From contig JAHFPK010000002.1 in NCBI GenBank assembly GCA_023266715.1, positions 1 to 49,630 of the forward strand: 49,630 nucleotides of DNA, written 5' to 3'. A model generated the notes under the pieces. It worked only from the letters and a program-made list of their open reading frames with translations, had not been told where the DNA came from and did not search any database. The position numbers and the translations under genes were made by a program. The DNA comes from Hyphomicrobiales bacterium (GTDB taxonomy: Bacteria; Pseudomonadota; Alphaproteobacteria; Rhizobiales; Aestuariivirgaceae). The first letter of the stretch is position 1, and each line of letters starts with the position of its first letter. Shown here one piece after another: positions 15,031 through 24,400 of the stretch.

Positions 15031-17577
15031 ATGGCTTATAATCGTTCCTACGATACCGATGAAGGGGCAATTCCCGCCGCGCTCCGTCGTTTCATTCGCC
15101 ATCGTCTCTTTGAATTTTCTGGCGTCATTTTATTTGTATTGCTCGCCGCCGTGGGCATGGCCTTGGCAACCTGGTCGGTAGACGATCCCTCGTTCAATCA
15201 CGCAACCGATCAGATCGCTAAAAATTACTTGGGCTACCCCGGTGCTGCCATTGCCGACGAACTCATGCAGCTGATGGGCCTCGGCGTATTGCCTCTGATC
15301 GGCATTCCCATGGCCTGGGTCGTGAATTTTTTGAGCCATGAGCGGCCGGAGCGCCCATTCATGGCAATCCTCATGTGGTTTGCCTCGGCATTTCTGAGCT
15401 GTGGGGCTTTTGCTACCATACCGGCACCAGCATCATGGTCTCTGGCCGCGGGTCTTGGCGGCAATTCCGGCGATATCATCAGCGGCGGAATTCTTTCGCT
15501 CCTTGCCTTGGGTCTCAAAGGCACCTTCGCCCAAGTCTTCACCGGTATTTTATGTGCAGGCAGCGCCATATGGGCAGCTCTCCGCGCCACCGGACTTACC
15601 AAATCTGAAACAACAGGCGCTCTCGGAAATCTGCTCCGTTCAGTTGGGGTTTTCCTGATGCAGGTATTCCGCATGCTCCTCAGCAGCTTCAAGCACTGGA
15701 GAGCCTACAGGGCCCAGGAGAAATCTGCCCGTGCACTGCGTGCCGGAGCAGCAAACTCTCCACGCGACATTATTTCACGATTGGCGCCGGCTCGAAAACA
15801 ATTGCGCGGGGACCAGCGCATAGAACCGGTTTTGTCGCGTGATGATCATGGTGCCGCACCAAGGCTTCCCTTGTCTGGTCAGAACGTTGAATTGGAAGGG
15901 GGCGAGAATGATTATGCGGAATTTGAGCCAGGAGACGTTGAAGAGGAGGGGGAGACCCGGACTCCGCGCGTAACCCGCGATGCCAAGGAAATCAAGCTGG
16001 GCAAGAAAATCAAGAAGGATTCCCAGCTTAATCTGCGCTTTTCAAAATCAACCGAGTTTGAGTTTCCGCCGCTCACGCTGCTGGCCGAACCCAAGCGTGG
16101 CACCAAGCAATCAATCGACCTTTCCGACGAAGTGCTTGAGCAGAACGCCCGCATGCTGGAAGGCGTGCTGGAAGATTTTGGCGTGCGCGGCCAAATCATC
16201 AATGTGAAGCCAGGACCGGTTGTCACCCTTTACGAGCTGGAGCCTGCGCCCGGCATCAAATCTTCGCGCGTGATCAGCCTTGCCGATGATATCGCCCGCT
16301 CGATGAGCGCCGTGTCGGCTCGTGTGGCAGTTGTGCAGGGACGCAACGTCATCGGCATTGAACTCCCAAACAGCAAGCGCGAAACGGTCTATCTCCGTGA
16401 AATGCTGGCCTCCGAGGCCTTCGAAAAGACGGGGCAGAACCTGGCCTTTGCGCTTGGCAAGAATATCGGCGGTGAACCCATCTTCGCCGATCTCGCCCGC
16501 ATGCCGCATCTCCTGATTGCCGGTACAACGGGTTCCGGTAAATCCGTCGGCATCAATACCATGGTCCTGTCCTTGCTCTACAGGCTTTCTCCTGAGCGCT
16601 GCAAACTGATCATGATTGATCCCAAGATGCTGGAACTGTCCGTTTACGAAGGTATTCCTCATCTCTTGTCGCCAGTGGTGACCGATCCCCGCAAGGCCGT
16701 TGTCGCCCTGAAATGGGCGGTACGTGAAATGGAAGACCGCTACCGCAAAATGTCAAAGCTTGGAGTGCGTAATATTGACGGTTACAACGCCCGGCTGAAG
16801 CAGTCTTTGGCCAAGGGAGAGCAGATGTCGCGTACTGTGCAAACCGGCTTCAACCCCCAGTCTGGCGAACCTATCTTTGAGCAAGAGCAAATGGACATGA
16901 CGGCCATGCCCTACATCGTCGTCATCATCGACGAAATGGCGGACCTGATGATGGTAGCGGGCAAGGACATTGAAGGCACGGTCCAGCGTCTGGCCCAGAT
17001 GGCGCGTGCCGCGGGCATTCACGTGGTTATGGCTACCCAGCGGCCTTCGGTTGATGTCATCACCGGCACAATCAAGGCCAATTTCCCCACCCGCATTTCG
17101 TTCCAGGTCACCTCAAAAATCGACAGTCGCACCATTTTGGGCGAGCAGGGTGCAGAGCAACTCCTGGGGCAGGGTGACATGCTTTATATGGCCGGCGGCG
17201 GGCGCATTTCCCGTCTGCACGGACCCTTTGTCGCCGACGATGAAGTTGAGAAGATTGTCCGCTTCCTGAAGGCGCAGGGCGCTCCCGAATATGTTGATGC
17301 GGTGACCGAAGAGGTTGAAGATGAGACCTATGGTGATCCCGCCACCATGGCAGGCGTAGAAGGAAGCGGTTCGGGTGATGAGCTTTATGACCAAGCCGTG
17401 GCTGTCGTGCTGCGCGACAAGAAGGTTTCTACCAGCTATGTACAAAGGCGCCTGCAGGTGGGTTATAACAAGGCCGCAAGCCTGATCGAGCGCATGGAAA
17501 AGGAAGGGCTAATTTCATCGGCAAATGGCACCGGAAAACGGGAGATCCTGGTTCCCGGTGACAGTGCCAGAGCATGA
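15031..17577 (+). CDS. ftsK: DNA translocase FtsK
   Basis: FtsK (848 residues) couples septum closure to chromosome dimer resolution by pumping DNA. The N-terminal ~190 residues contain about four membrane helices. A charged linker follows (about 220-370). The RecA-like motor has Walker A GTTGSGKS (about 498-505) and Walker B YIVVIIDEMADLMM. The C-terminal gamma winged-helix domain contains VSTSYVQRRLQVGYNKAASLIERME. The start ATG 15031 is chosen because GGAGAAG lies 4-10 bases upstream. The open frame extends to 14932 across the CtrA boxes and terminator, which is unlikely to be coding. The linker is shorter than in E. coli, as usual in Alphaproteobacteria. Confidence 0.95.
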   Translation: MAYNRSYDTDEGAIPAALRRFIRHRLFEFSGVILFVLLAAVGMALATWSVDDPSFNHATDQIAKNYLGYPGAAIADELMQLMGLGVLPLIGIPMAWVVNFLSHERPERPFMAILMWFASAFLSCGAFATIPAPASWSLAAGLGGNSGDIISGGILSLLALGLKGTFAQVFTGILCAGSAIWAALRATGLTKSETTGALGNLLRSVGVFLMQVFRMLLSSFKHWRAYRAQEKSARALRAGAANSPRDIISRLAPARKQLRGDQRIEPVLSRDDHGAAPRLPLSGQNVELEGGENDYAEFEPGDVEEEGETRTPRVTRDAKEIKLGKKIKKDSQLNLRFSKSTEFEFPPLTLLAEPKRGTKQSIDLSDEVLEQNARMLEGVLEDFGVRGQIINVKPGPVVTLYELEPAPGIKSSRVISLADDIARSMSAVSARVAVVQGRNVIGIELPNSKRETVYLREMLASEAFEKTGQNLAFALGKNIGGEPIFADLARMPHLLIAGTTGSGKSVGINTMVLSLLYRLSPERCKLIMIDPKMLELSVYEGIPHLLSPVVTDPRKAVVALKWAVREMEDRYRKMSKLGVRNIDGYNARLKQSLAKGEQMSRTVQTGFNPQSGEPIFEQEQMDMTAMPYIVVIIDEMADLMMVAGKDIEGTVQRLAQMARAAGIHVVMATQRPSVDVITGTIKANFPTRISFQVTSKIDSRTILGEQGAEQLLGQGDMLYMAGGGRISRLHGPFVADDEVEKIVRFLKAQGAPEYVDAVTEEVEDETYGDPATMAGVEGSGSGDELYDQAVAVVLRDKKVSTSYVQRRLQVGYNKAASLIERMEKEGLISSANGTGKREILVPGDSARA

Positions 17578-17659
17578 AGGGCTGCCCCAAAATGGTCGGC
17601 TTTTCAATTCATATCAGATATACATACGGGAAATGGAAATCTTAGGTTTGGAACACAGA

Positions 17660-18304
17660 ATGACGCGATCCCTCAAAGCTGCCCTGCAGGCCCTCTCAGT
17701 TCTTTTGGTATTTGCGGTAGGAACGAGCAGTTTCGCCGCCGCAGCCAAACCTATTTCACTCAGTCCGGAACAGACTGAATCCATCAATAAAATTTCTGCC
17801 TATATGAACAGCTTTGTGACCCTCCAGGGTGAATTCACTCAGATAAGCCCCAAGGGGAACGTCTCAAAAGGCGTCATGTTTATCAGCAAGCCCGGTAAAC
17901 TGCGCTTTGAATATTCTCCGCCAAATCCCTTCCTTCTCGTTTCCGACGGCAAATGGGTGACCCTCAAGAATCGGGCCAAGGAAAAAGGCGATCAGTTTCC
18001 GCTTGCAGCTACGCCCTTGCGATTGGTCGTTTCGCCAAAAATTGATCTCCTGCAGGAAGCGAATATTCTGGGCTTTGAGCAGGCCGATGGCATTACGTCT
18101 GTTGTTCTCGAAGACCGCAAGGGTACGATTGGCGGTCAACTCGTCTTGATCTTTGATGAAACTCAAAATCAGCTGCAGCAGTGGATTATTATCGATGGCA
18201 AAGGCCGCCGCACCACCGTGTCGCTTGCCAATCTTGAATCCGGCATGACGATTAACCCAAAGCTCTTTGAGGTGAAAATCAACCGCCCGGAAAAAAGCAA
18301 ATAG
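17660..18304 (+). CDS. lolA: Outer-membrane lipoprotein carrier protein LolA family
   Basis: This periplasmic chaperone of about 214 residues carries lipoproteins from LolCDE to the outer membrane. The signal peptide runs from ATG 17660 (basic MTRSLK, hydrophobic ALSVLLVFAVG, cleavage near SSFAAAA). The mature part has the LolA pattern: MNSFVTLQGEFTQISPKG, GKLRFEYSPPNPFLLVSDGK and PLRLVVSPKIDLL. The frame is open further upstream to 17525, overlapping ftsK, but only the 17660 start puts the signal peptide first. It lies 82 bases after ftsK, a common alphaproteobacterial order (ftsK-lolA-xthA). Confidence 0.9.
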   Translation: MTRSLKAALQALSVLLVFAVGTSSFAAAAKPISLSPEQTESINKISAYMNSFVTLQGEFTQISPKGNVSKGVMFISKPGKLRFEYSPPNPFLLVSDGKWVTLKNRAKEKGDQFPLAATPLRLVVSPKIDLLQEANILGFEQADGITSVVLEDRKGTIGGQLVLIFDETQNQLQQWIIIDGKGRRTTVSLANLESGMTINPKLFEVKINRPEKSK

Positions 18305-18347
18305 GGTCACTTGCGTTTTCCCCCGGTCCTATGCTCATGCTTGCCAC

Positions 18348-19154
18348 ATGACACTCAAGATTGCCACCTGGAATATCAATTCAGTGCGCCTGCGCATTGG
18401 TCTGGTTGAGCGGGTTTTAAACCAATTGCAGCCCGACGTTCTTTGCCTGCAGGAGACGAAATGCCCGCAGGGGCAGTTTCCCTCAGGGCCACTGCGTGAT
18501 CTCGGTTATTCCCACATCGCTGAATTTGGCCAGAAGGGCTATCACGGTGTTGCCATTGTTTCGCGCCTGCCTTTTACCGCCCAATTCAGCAAATCATTTT
18601 GCGGCAAGGAGGATTGTCGTCACATTTCCATAAGCCTTGATGGACCCAAACCCATCACCGTCCACAACCTCTATGTTCCGTCTGGCGGTGACGAGCCTGA
18701 TCCCGGCATCAATGAAAAATTTGCCCATAAACTGAAGTTCATCGATGAGCTGGAGAGCTGGTTTGCGAACGGTTCAGTTCCCAAGGGCCATGAGGGCATC
18801 GTCGTGGGAGACCTCAACATTGCACCCCTGGAACACGATGTTTGGTCCCACAAGGATTTGCTTAAGGTCGTCAGCCATACGCCGATTGAAACAGCAGGCC
18901 TCATCCGCGTGATGATGGCAGGCAAGTGGGTTGATCTGATGCGTCAGCATACGCCCGCAAGCGAAAAACTCTATACCTGGTGGAGTTACCGGGCCAAGGA
19001 TTGGGCCCTGGCCAACCGGGGCCGCCGGCTTGATCATATTTGGTCAACGCCGGGACTTTCACCCTCCTGCAAGGATGTTACCATTTTGCGCGAAGCAAGA
19101 GGGTGGACGCAAACTTCCGACCACGTGCCGGTGATGGCGACGTTTGCTCTATAG
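18348..19154 (+). CDS. xthA: Exodeoxyribonuclease III (AP endonuclease) XthA
   Basis: This 268-residue Mg-dependent enzyme cleaves DNA at abasic sites and removes 3' blocks in base-excision repair. The catalytic signatures are in order: TWNINSVR (Asn), LQETK (metal-binding Glu), HNLYVPSGGD, the GDLNIAP motif (Asp/Asn), and C-terminal TSDHVPV (Asp/His pair). The length matches E. coli ExoIII (268). It follows lolA by 43 bases and converges with the next gene, overlapping it by 6 bases. Confidence 0.95.
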   Translation: MTLKIATWNINSVRLRIGLVERVLNQLQPDVLCLQETKCPQGQFPSGPLRDLGYSHIAEFGQKGYHGVAIVSRLPFTAQFSKSFCGKEDCRHISISLDGPKPITVHNLYVPSGGDEPDPGINEKFAHKLKFIDELESWFANGSVPKGHEGIVVGDLNIAPLEHDVWSHKDLLKVVSHTPIETAGLIRVMMAGKWVDLMRQHTPASEKLYTWWSYRAKDWALANRGRRLDHIWSTPGLSPSCKDVTILREARGWTQTSDHVPVMATFAL

Positions 19155-19625
19155 ATCGAGGAAAGGCTTGGTGCGCAAGAATTTCCCGCGCACGCTTTCG
19201 AAATCAAGCATCGAATTTTCGAGCCGTCTGGCCAAGACCCTGAATACGCTCTGGCCAAATTCCGGATATTCACTTGCAACGCGCAGGAAAAGCGCGTGAT
19301 CTAATCTGGCCGTGGAAACAGAACCCAGAGCCAAGGCCGTTATGGCATAGGTCGACTTTCCAATCATCGCGACCTCGCCGAGAAGGGCGCCGGGTTCCGC
19401 CTTGGCAATGGATTGGTTTTGCGAGCCCAACGACTGCTGGATATCGGCATATCCGCTTAGCAGGAGAAAGGCTGATTTCGCTTTTTTTCCCTGGGAGATA
19501 ATTATTTCTCCAGAGACAAAGTGCTGGCGCTCGGAAGCAAAGGCGAGGAGCTGCAAATGCACAGGCTCACACTCGGCAAAAATCGGAATTTGCCGCAACG
19601 TTTCCGCATCTGCCCGGACACTCAT
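19149..19625 (-). CDS. Stand-alone cyclic-nucleotide-binding-fold protein
   Basis: This 158-residue protein consists of one Crp-type cNMP-binding beta-roll (about residues 10-125) with no DNA-binding helix-turn-helix. The roll opens with IPIFAECEPVHLQLLAFASERQHFVSGEIIISQGKK-like sequence and includes FLLLSGYADI. In the phosphate-binding cassette, LGEVAMIGKSTYAITALA keeps Gly-Glu (83-84) but has Thr-Tyr (92-93) where a conserved Arg normally grips the phosphate, so cAMP binding is doubtful. The C-terminal ~30 residues are helical and charged. A role as a ligand sensor or scaffold is possible but not shown. It lies between xthA (convergent) and the response regulator. Confidence 0.82.
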   Translation of the reverse strand: MSVRADAETLRQIPIFAECEPVHLQLLAFASERQHFVSGEIIISQGKKAKSAFLLLSGYADIQQSLGSQNQSIAKAEPGALLGEVAMIGKSTYAITALALGSVSTARLDHALFLRVASEYPEFGQSVFRVLARRLENSMLDFESVRGKFLRTKPFLDL

Positions 19626-19712
19626 CGCACAAGCCCTACGCGAGCCCTAGAGAGCATGATTCCCCCAACTATCCCGTTGCCCGACCCATACAACGATGGA
19701 TAGGCCATAAGA

Positions 19713-20399
19713 TCAAGGGACGAGCTTATAACCACCGCCCTCAGTGACTAATATTTCCGCTTGGCTTGGATCACGCTCTATTTTTTGGCGCAGGCGGTAG
19801 ATGTGGGTTTCGAGTGTATGGGTCGTAACCCCGGCATTGTAGCCCCAGACATCGTGCAGCAATACATCACGGCCAACGATCTGTTCGCCGGAACGATACA
19901 GAAATTTGATAATGGCCGTTTCCTTTTCCGTAAGGCGCACCTTCTTGTTGTCATCCCTGATCAGGATTTTGGATGCTGGCTTGAAGGTATAGGGGCCGAC
20001 CTTGAACGTGGCATCTTCACTGTGCTCGTGCTGACGCAAATGGGCCCTGATACGCGCGAGTAGGACGCCAAATCGAAATGGCTTGGTAATATAGTCGTTG
20101 GCTCCTGAATCAAGCCCCAGGATAGTGTCGGAATCCGAGCTCTGGCCGGTCAGCATGATTACCGGCCCCTTGTAGCCATTGCGCCGCATCAGTTTGCAGG
20201 CTTCACGGCCGTCCATGTCCGGCAAGTTCACATCGAGGATCACCATATCCGCATGATCGGCCTTGACAGCCTTGACACCGGCCGTTGCGGTGGCAACATC
20301 CGTTACAATGTATTCCTCATGCAGGGAAAACTGGTCCCTCAGCGTCTCTCGCAGAGTATCGTCATCGTCAACGATGAGAATCTTTTTGGTGGTCGTCAT
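19713..20399 (-). CDS. cenR: OmpR-family response regulator, CenR-like
   Basis: This 228-residue response regulator has a receiver domain with the acidic pocket DDDD (11-14), phospho-acceptor D56 in VILDVNLPDMDG and K106 in ITKPFRF. A C-terminal winged helix ends LETHIYRLRQKIERDP and EGGGYKLVP. The MRRNGYKGPVIMLTGQ, LLARIRAHLRQHEHSED and GGYKLVP segments closely resemble the essential alphaproteobacterial envelope regulator CenR as I remember it. The symbol rests on that similarity and should be checked. No histidine kinase is adjacent. ATG 20399 is preferred over 20405. It diverges from an L,D-transpeptidase across 86 bases, which fits a cell-wall regulon. Confidence 0.85.
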   Translation of the reverse strand: MTTTKKILIVDDDDTLRETLRDQFSLHEEYIVTDVATATAGVKAVKADHADMVILDVNLPDMDGREACKLMRRNGYKGPVIMLTGQSSDSDTILGLDSGANDYITKPFRFGVLLARIRAHLRQHEHSEDATFKVGPYTFKPASKILIRDDNKKVRLTEKETAIIKFLYRSGEQIVGRDVLLHDVWGYNAGVTTHTLETHIYRLRQKIERDPSQAEILVTEGGGYKLVP

Positions 20400-20485
20400 T
20401 GCCATTCTTTCGCTAATTATGGAACATTGGATAGTTCTAGAGTGATCAATGGCCTTTTGATAGCCCGGGGGCAAGACAACAGACC

Positions 20486-21049
20486 GTGAGGAAAACAGTC
20501 ACATATCTTCACGTTCGCGCGATCAGTGCGTGTGCAACCAGAGGAGTCTTGACCTGTGGCCCACTTTCACTGCCCTGCGCCTTGGGGAGATCGGGGAGGA
20601 ATTTCCTAAAAAAGGAAGGCGACGGTGGAAGCCCGGTCGGGATTTGGTCCCTGCGGCAAATTTACTATCGGGATGACCACATTGTTCGCCCCCTGTCGAA
20701 AATACCCGCTTCACCGATCAGGAAGGGCTGGGGCTGGTGCGAGACGGTTGGCGACAGGAATTATAATCGTAGAGTTAACTTGCCCTATGCCACCGCCCAT
20801 GAGGAGCTTAAGCGCCCTGATGAGCTTTATGATGTAATCGTAGAGACCAGCCACAATCGAAGGCCTCGCATCCAGGGCCGCGGAAGCGCCATCTTCTTTC
20901 ATATCGCGCGGAAGAATTTTGCGCCAACAGCGGGCTGCATCGCAGTAGCGCTGAAGGATATGCAGAAGGTACTGCGTTACTGCTCAACCGGGACGCGCCT
21001 TGTGATTTGGCCACCTAATGGGGCCGCCCCTCACGCATTCCGAAAATAG
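20486..21049 (+). CDS. L,D-transpeptidase (YkuD) family protein
   Basis: This 187-residue YkuD-domain protein has the catalytic signature FFHIARKNFAPTAGCIAV (His139, Cys151). An upstream KKEGDGGSPVGIW segment and GWCETVGDRNYNRRVNLPY are typical of the short alphaproteobacterial subfamily. L,D-transpeptidases cross-link peptidoglycan or attach proteins to it. No signal peptide is visible at the GTG 20486 start, which is odd for a periplasmic enzyme but appears common in this subfamily. It diverges from the CenR-like regulator and overlaps the convergent YggS gene by 35 bases. Confidence 0.85.
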   Translation: MRKTVTYLHVRAISACATRGVLTCGPLSLPCALGRSGRNFLKKEGDGGSPVGIWSLRQIYYRDDHIVRPLSKIPASPIRKGWGWCETVGDRNYNRRVNLPYATAHEELKRPDELYDVIVETSHNRRPRIQGRGSAIFFHIARKNFAPTAGCIAVALKDMQKVLRYCSTGTRLVIWPPNGAAPHAFRK

Positions 21050-21695
21050 CCGAGCCAACCCGCACATGGGTTGCACCATATTTGATTGCCGTCTCGAAAT
21101 CCCCGCTCATGCCCATGCTCAGATTCTTGAGACCATTGCGCTGAGCGATCTGCGCTAGAAACGCAAAGTGCTTTTCCGGTGCTTCATTGATTGGCGGAAT
21201 GCACATGAGGCCTGAAATGTGCAACCCATATTTATTTCGACACTCCTCTATAAAACTGTCGGCACTGGCAACGCTGACGCCAGCCTTTTGCTTTTCATCG
21301 CCAGTGTTGACCTGAATGAAAAGCTGAAGTTTTCGTGCTTGCTTCCCCATTTCCAAGGCAATGGCTTGTGCAATTCGTGGCCTGTCTATCGTATGAATGG
21401 CATCAAATAAATGGACGGCATCAGCAGCCTTGTTTGTTTGCAATGGACCGATCAAATAAAGTTGCAGTTGCGGTGTGGATGACCGCAAATCCGGCCACTT
21501 GCCCGCCGCTTCCTGGACCCGGTTTTCACCAAAGGCCATTTGCCCTGCTTTCAGGACCGGCAAGATATCTTCCGGACCAAAAGTCTTGCTGACCGCAATC
21601 AGCGTGATGTCAGCGGCATTGCGCCCCGCAGATCGGGCAGCCGTCTCGATTCGCCTGCGAACCTCCTGCAAAGCCCTGTGATGCGGTAAATTCAT
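21015..21695 (-). CDS. YggS-family PLP-binding protein
   Basis: This alanine-racemase-fold protein of about 226 residues (YggS/PLPBP/PROSC) binds pyridoxal phosphate and affects vitamin B6 and amino-acid balance, with no proven catalysis. The PLP lysine is K37 in LIAVSKTF. Other signatures are FGENRVQEAAGKW, LIGPLQTNKA, FIQVNTGDEKQKAG, and the terminal LSMGMSGDFETAIKYGATHVRVG with IFG. The start ATG 21695 matches the usual N-terminus. The open frame extends to 21761 without support. It diverges from leuS. Confidence 0.93.
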   Translation of the reverse strand: MNLPHHRALQEVRRRIETAARSAGRNAADITLIAVSKTFGPEDILPVLKAGQMAFGENRVQEAAGKWPDLRSSTPQLQLYLIGPLQTNKAADAVHLFDAIHTIDRPRIAQAIALEMGKQARKLQLFIQVNTGDEKQKAGVSVASADSFIEECRNKYGLHISGLMCIPPINEAPEKHFAFLAQIAQRNGLKNLSMGMSGDFETAIKYGATHVRVGSAIFGMREGRPH

Positions 21696-21789
21696 GATTT
21701 GCTTATGGCCAAGCTTGCAGGGCATTTCAAGGACTGGTAGTCCCTTGCCCTGTTGCCCCATGATTGAAGTTTGTTAGGGACCAAGCACT

Positions 21790-24390
21790 GTGACATCTGA
21801 AAGATATAATTCCCGCGAGGCCGAACCCCGTTGGCAGAAATTTTGGTCCGAGAAAAATTGTTTCGAGGCAAAGGAGGACGTTTCAAGGCCCAAGTATTAC
21901 GTTCTGGAAATGTTTCCCTATCCCTCCGGGCGTATTCACATGGGCCATGTGCGCAATTACACGATGGGTGACGTCATTGCGCGGTTCAAGCGGGCCTGCG
22001 GTTTCAACGTGCTTCACCCTATGGGCTGGGACGCTTTCGGCATGCCCGCTGAAAACGCGGCAATCGAGCGCGGCGTGCATCCGAAATCCTGGACTTATGA
22101 AAATATTGCGGCCATGCGCGGCCAGCTTAAGTCGATGGGCCTGTCGCTGGATTGGAGCCGCGAAATTGCCACCTGCGATCCCTCCTACTACCGCCACGAA
22201 CAGGCCATGTTCATTGACTTTATGCAGGCTGGTTTGGTGGAACGCAAAGTCTCTCTCGTCAATTGGGACCCCGTAGACCAGACCGTACTGGCCAACGAGC
22301 AGGTAATTGACGGACGCGGCTGGCGCTCGGGTGCCGTGGTTGAAAAACGCGAACTCGCCCAATGGTTTTTGAAAATAACAGATTTCTCCGAAGAGCTTTT
22401 GCAGGCCTTGGACAGGCTCGAAAAATGGCCGGAGAAAGTGCGCCTCATGCAGCGCAACTGGATTGGCCGCTCCGAAGGCATGCGCTTCTCATTTGTTCTT
22501 GAGGACGAAAAGGGCAAAGAGCTGCCTGAAAAGTTGACGGTCTATACAACGCGTCACGACACGATTTTTGGCGCCAGCTTTTGTGCAATTTCTGTCGACC
22601 ATGAACTTGCCAAGCATTACGCGGTCAAAGACAAGGGACTGGCTGAATTTCGCCGCGAAGTCTCCGCCCTTGGAACCAGCGAAGAATCCATCGAACGCGC
22701 CGAGAAGAAGGGCTACCCGCTTGGCATCTATGCCCGCCATCCCTTTCTGCCCAAAACGAGACTGCCAGTCTATGCCGCAAACTTTGTTCTCATGGGCTAT
22801 GGCGAAGGCGCAATTTTTGGCTGCCCTGCCCATGATCAAAGGGACTTGGACTTCGCGCGAAAGTATGGCCTGCCGGTCATACCCGTCGTAGCGCCAAGAA
22901 ATACCAACGCAGCGTCATTTGAAATCGGCAACGAGGCTTATCTCGACAAGGATGGCACCGATTCTCAACTCATCAATTCCGAGTTCTTGAACGGCCTGCC
23001 GGTTCTTGAAGCAAAAGAAGAGGTAGCCAAACGCTTTGAGGCCGCAGGAATTGGCGAAAGAAAAGTAAATTTCCGCCTGCGCGATTGGGGCGTTTCGAGG
23101 CAAAGATACTGGGGCTGCCCGGTCCCTGTCATTCATTGCCCGGCCTGCAAAATTGTTCCTGTGCCTAAAGCAGATTTGCCCGTGACCCTGCCGGAAGATG
23201 TGACATTCGACAGACCGGGAAACCCGCTGGCCCATCATCCCACGTGGAAACATGTGAAGTGCCCGAAATGTGGAGCAAATGCCACGCGCGAAACCGACAC
23301 ATTCGATACGTTTATCGATTCATCCTGGTATTACGCCCGCTTCTGCTCACCAAAAGCAGACGTACCGGTTGCGGCCGACGCAGCCCGCTATTGGATGCCG
23401 GTGGACCAGTACATTGGCGGCGTCGAGCACGCCATCCTGCACCTTCTCTATTCACGCTTTTTTGCCCGTGCCATGGGCAAGACCCATCACCTCAACTGGG
23501 ACGAACCCTTCGCCAGCCTGTTTACCCAGGGCATGGTTGTCCATGAAACTTTCAAAGCCGAAAGCGGAGAATGGGTATTTCCCGCTGATGCCACCTTGCG
23601 CGATGGAAAATGGTTCCATGCCAAGACGGGGGAGGCTTTGACCATTGGCGGCATTGAGAAGATGTCGAAATCCAAGCGTAATGTGGTTGATCCCGAATCA
23701 ATCATAGAAAGTTATGGAGCCGACACGGCGCGCTGGTTCATGTTGTCTGATTCGCCGCCCGAGCGCGATATTGAATGGACCGAAGCTGGCGCAGAGGGGG
23801 CCTGGAAATTCACTCAAAGACTTTGGCGCATTCTGGGAGACGCAAGCACTCGCGATGCAACCGTCTTCACCGGCGAATTTGGCCCGGCAGCATTGGATCT
23901 GCGCCGCATCGCCCATCGAACTCTTGCTGCCGTGACCGATGACCTATCCTCGCTCCGTTTCAATCGGGCAATTGCGCGTATTTACGAACTTTCAAATGCC
24001 TTGAGCACAACCTTGGCAATTGCCAGTCCAACTCCGGATTTGGGCCATGCAATTCGTGAAGCCAGCAATTTTCTGGTTCTGATGTTTGCGCCCATGATGC
24101 CGCATTTGGCCGAGGAGTGTTGGAAGCTGTTGGGACATAGGCAGCCCGTTGTGGAAACGCCTTGGCCCACGCCTATTTCTGCTCTGATTGTGGATGATGA
24201 AGTAACAATTGCCGTTCAGGTCAATGGCAAGCGGCGCGATGAAATCAGGTTGCGGAAGGGACTAGGGAAAGATCTTGTCGAGGCGGCCGTCATGAAACTC
24301 GAAGGTGTGAAGCGCGCCCTTGACGGGAAGCCCGTGGTAAAGTTCATTGTCGTTCCTGACCGTATTGTGAATATTGTAATAAGCGGATAA
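21790..24390 (+). CDS. leuS: Leucyl-tRNA synthetase
   Basis: This 866-residue class I synthetase charges tRNA-Leu. The HIGH signature is HMGH (H50-H53) in YPSGRIHMGHVRNYT. The KMSKS loop is at about 624-628 (KMSKSKRNVVDPE). Between them lies the CP1 editing domain with TTRHDTIFGASFCAISVDHEL, whose threonine-rich and DHE-like elements suggest active editing. A zinc-type insertion has CPACKIVPVPKADLP and CPKCGA. The start is GTG at 21790. It heads a leuS-lptE-holA operon, an order typical of Alphaproteobacteria. Confidence 0.97.
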   Translation: MTSERYNSREAEPRWQKFWSEKNCFEAKEDVSRPKYYVLEMFPYPSGRIHMGHVRNYTMGDVIARFKRACGFNVLHPMGWDAFGMPAENAAIERGVHPKSWTYENIAAMRGQLKSMGLSLDWSREIATCDPSYYRHEQAMFIDFMQAGLVERKVSLVNWDPVDQTVLANEQVIDGRGWRSGAVVEKRELAQWFLKITDFSEELLQALDRLEKWPEKVRLMQRNWIGRSEGMRFSFVLEDEKGKELPEKLTVYTTRHDTIFGASFCAISVDHELAKHYAVKDKGLAEFRREVSALGTSEESIERAEKKGYPLGIYARHPFLPKTRLPVYAANFVLMGYGEGAIFGCPAHDQRDLDFARKYGLPVIPVVAPRNTNAASFEIGNEAYLDKDGTDSQLINSEFLNGLPVLEAKEEVAKRFEAAGIGERKVNFRLRDWGVSRQRYWGCPVPVIHCPACKIVPVPKADLPVTLPEDVTFDRPGNPLAHHPTWKHVKCPKCGANATRETDTFDTFIDSSWYYARFCSPKADVPVAADAARYWMPVDQYIGGVEHAILHLLYSRFFARAMGKTHHLNWDEPFASLFTQGMVVHETFKAESGEWVFPADATLRDGKWFHAKTGEALTIGGIEKMSKSKRNVVDPESIIESYGADTARWFMLSDSPPERDIEWTEAGAEGAWKFTQRLWRILGDASTRDATVFTGEFGPAALDLRRIAHRTLAAVTDDLSSLRFNRAIARIYELSNALSTTLAIASPTPDLGHAIREASNFLVLMFAPMMPHLAEECWKLLGHRQPVVETPWPTPISALIVDDEVTIAVQVNGKRRDEIRLRKGLGKDLVEAAVMKLEGVKRALDGKPVVKFIVVPDRIVNIVISG

Positions 24391-24400
24391 GAGATTGCGG

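Noticed and set aside
23236..23252. parS-like string CACGTGGAAACA in leuS
   Set aside because: It has one extra base and no matching left half, so it does not fit the 16-bp consensus.
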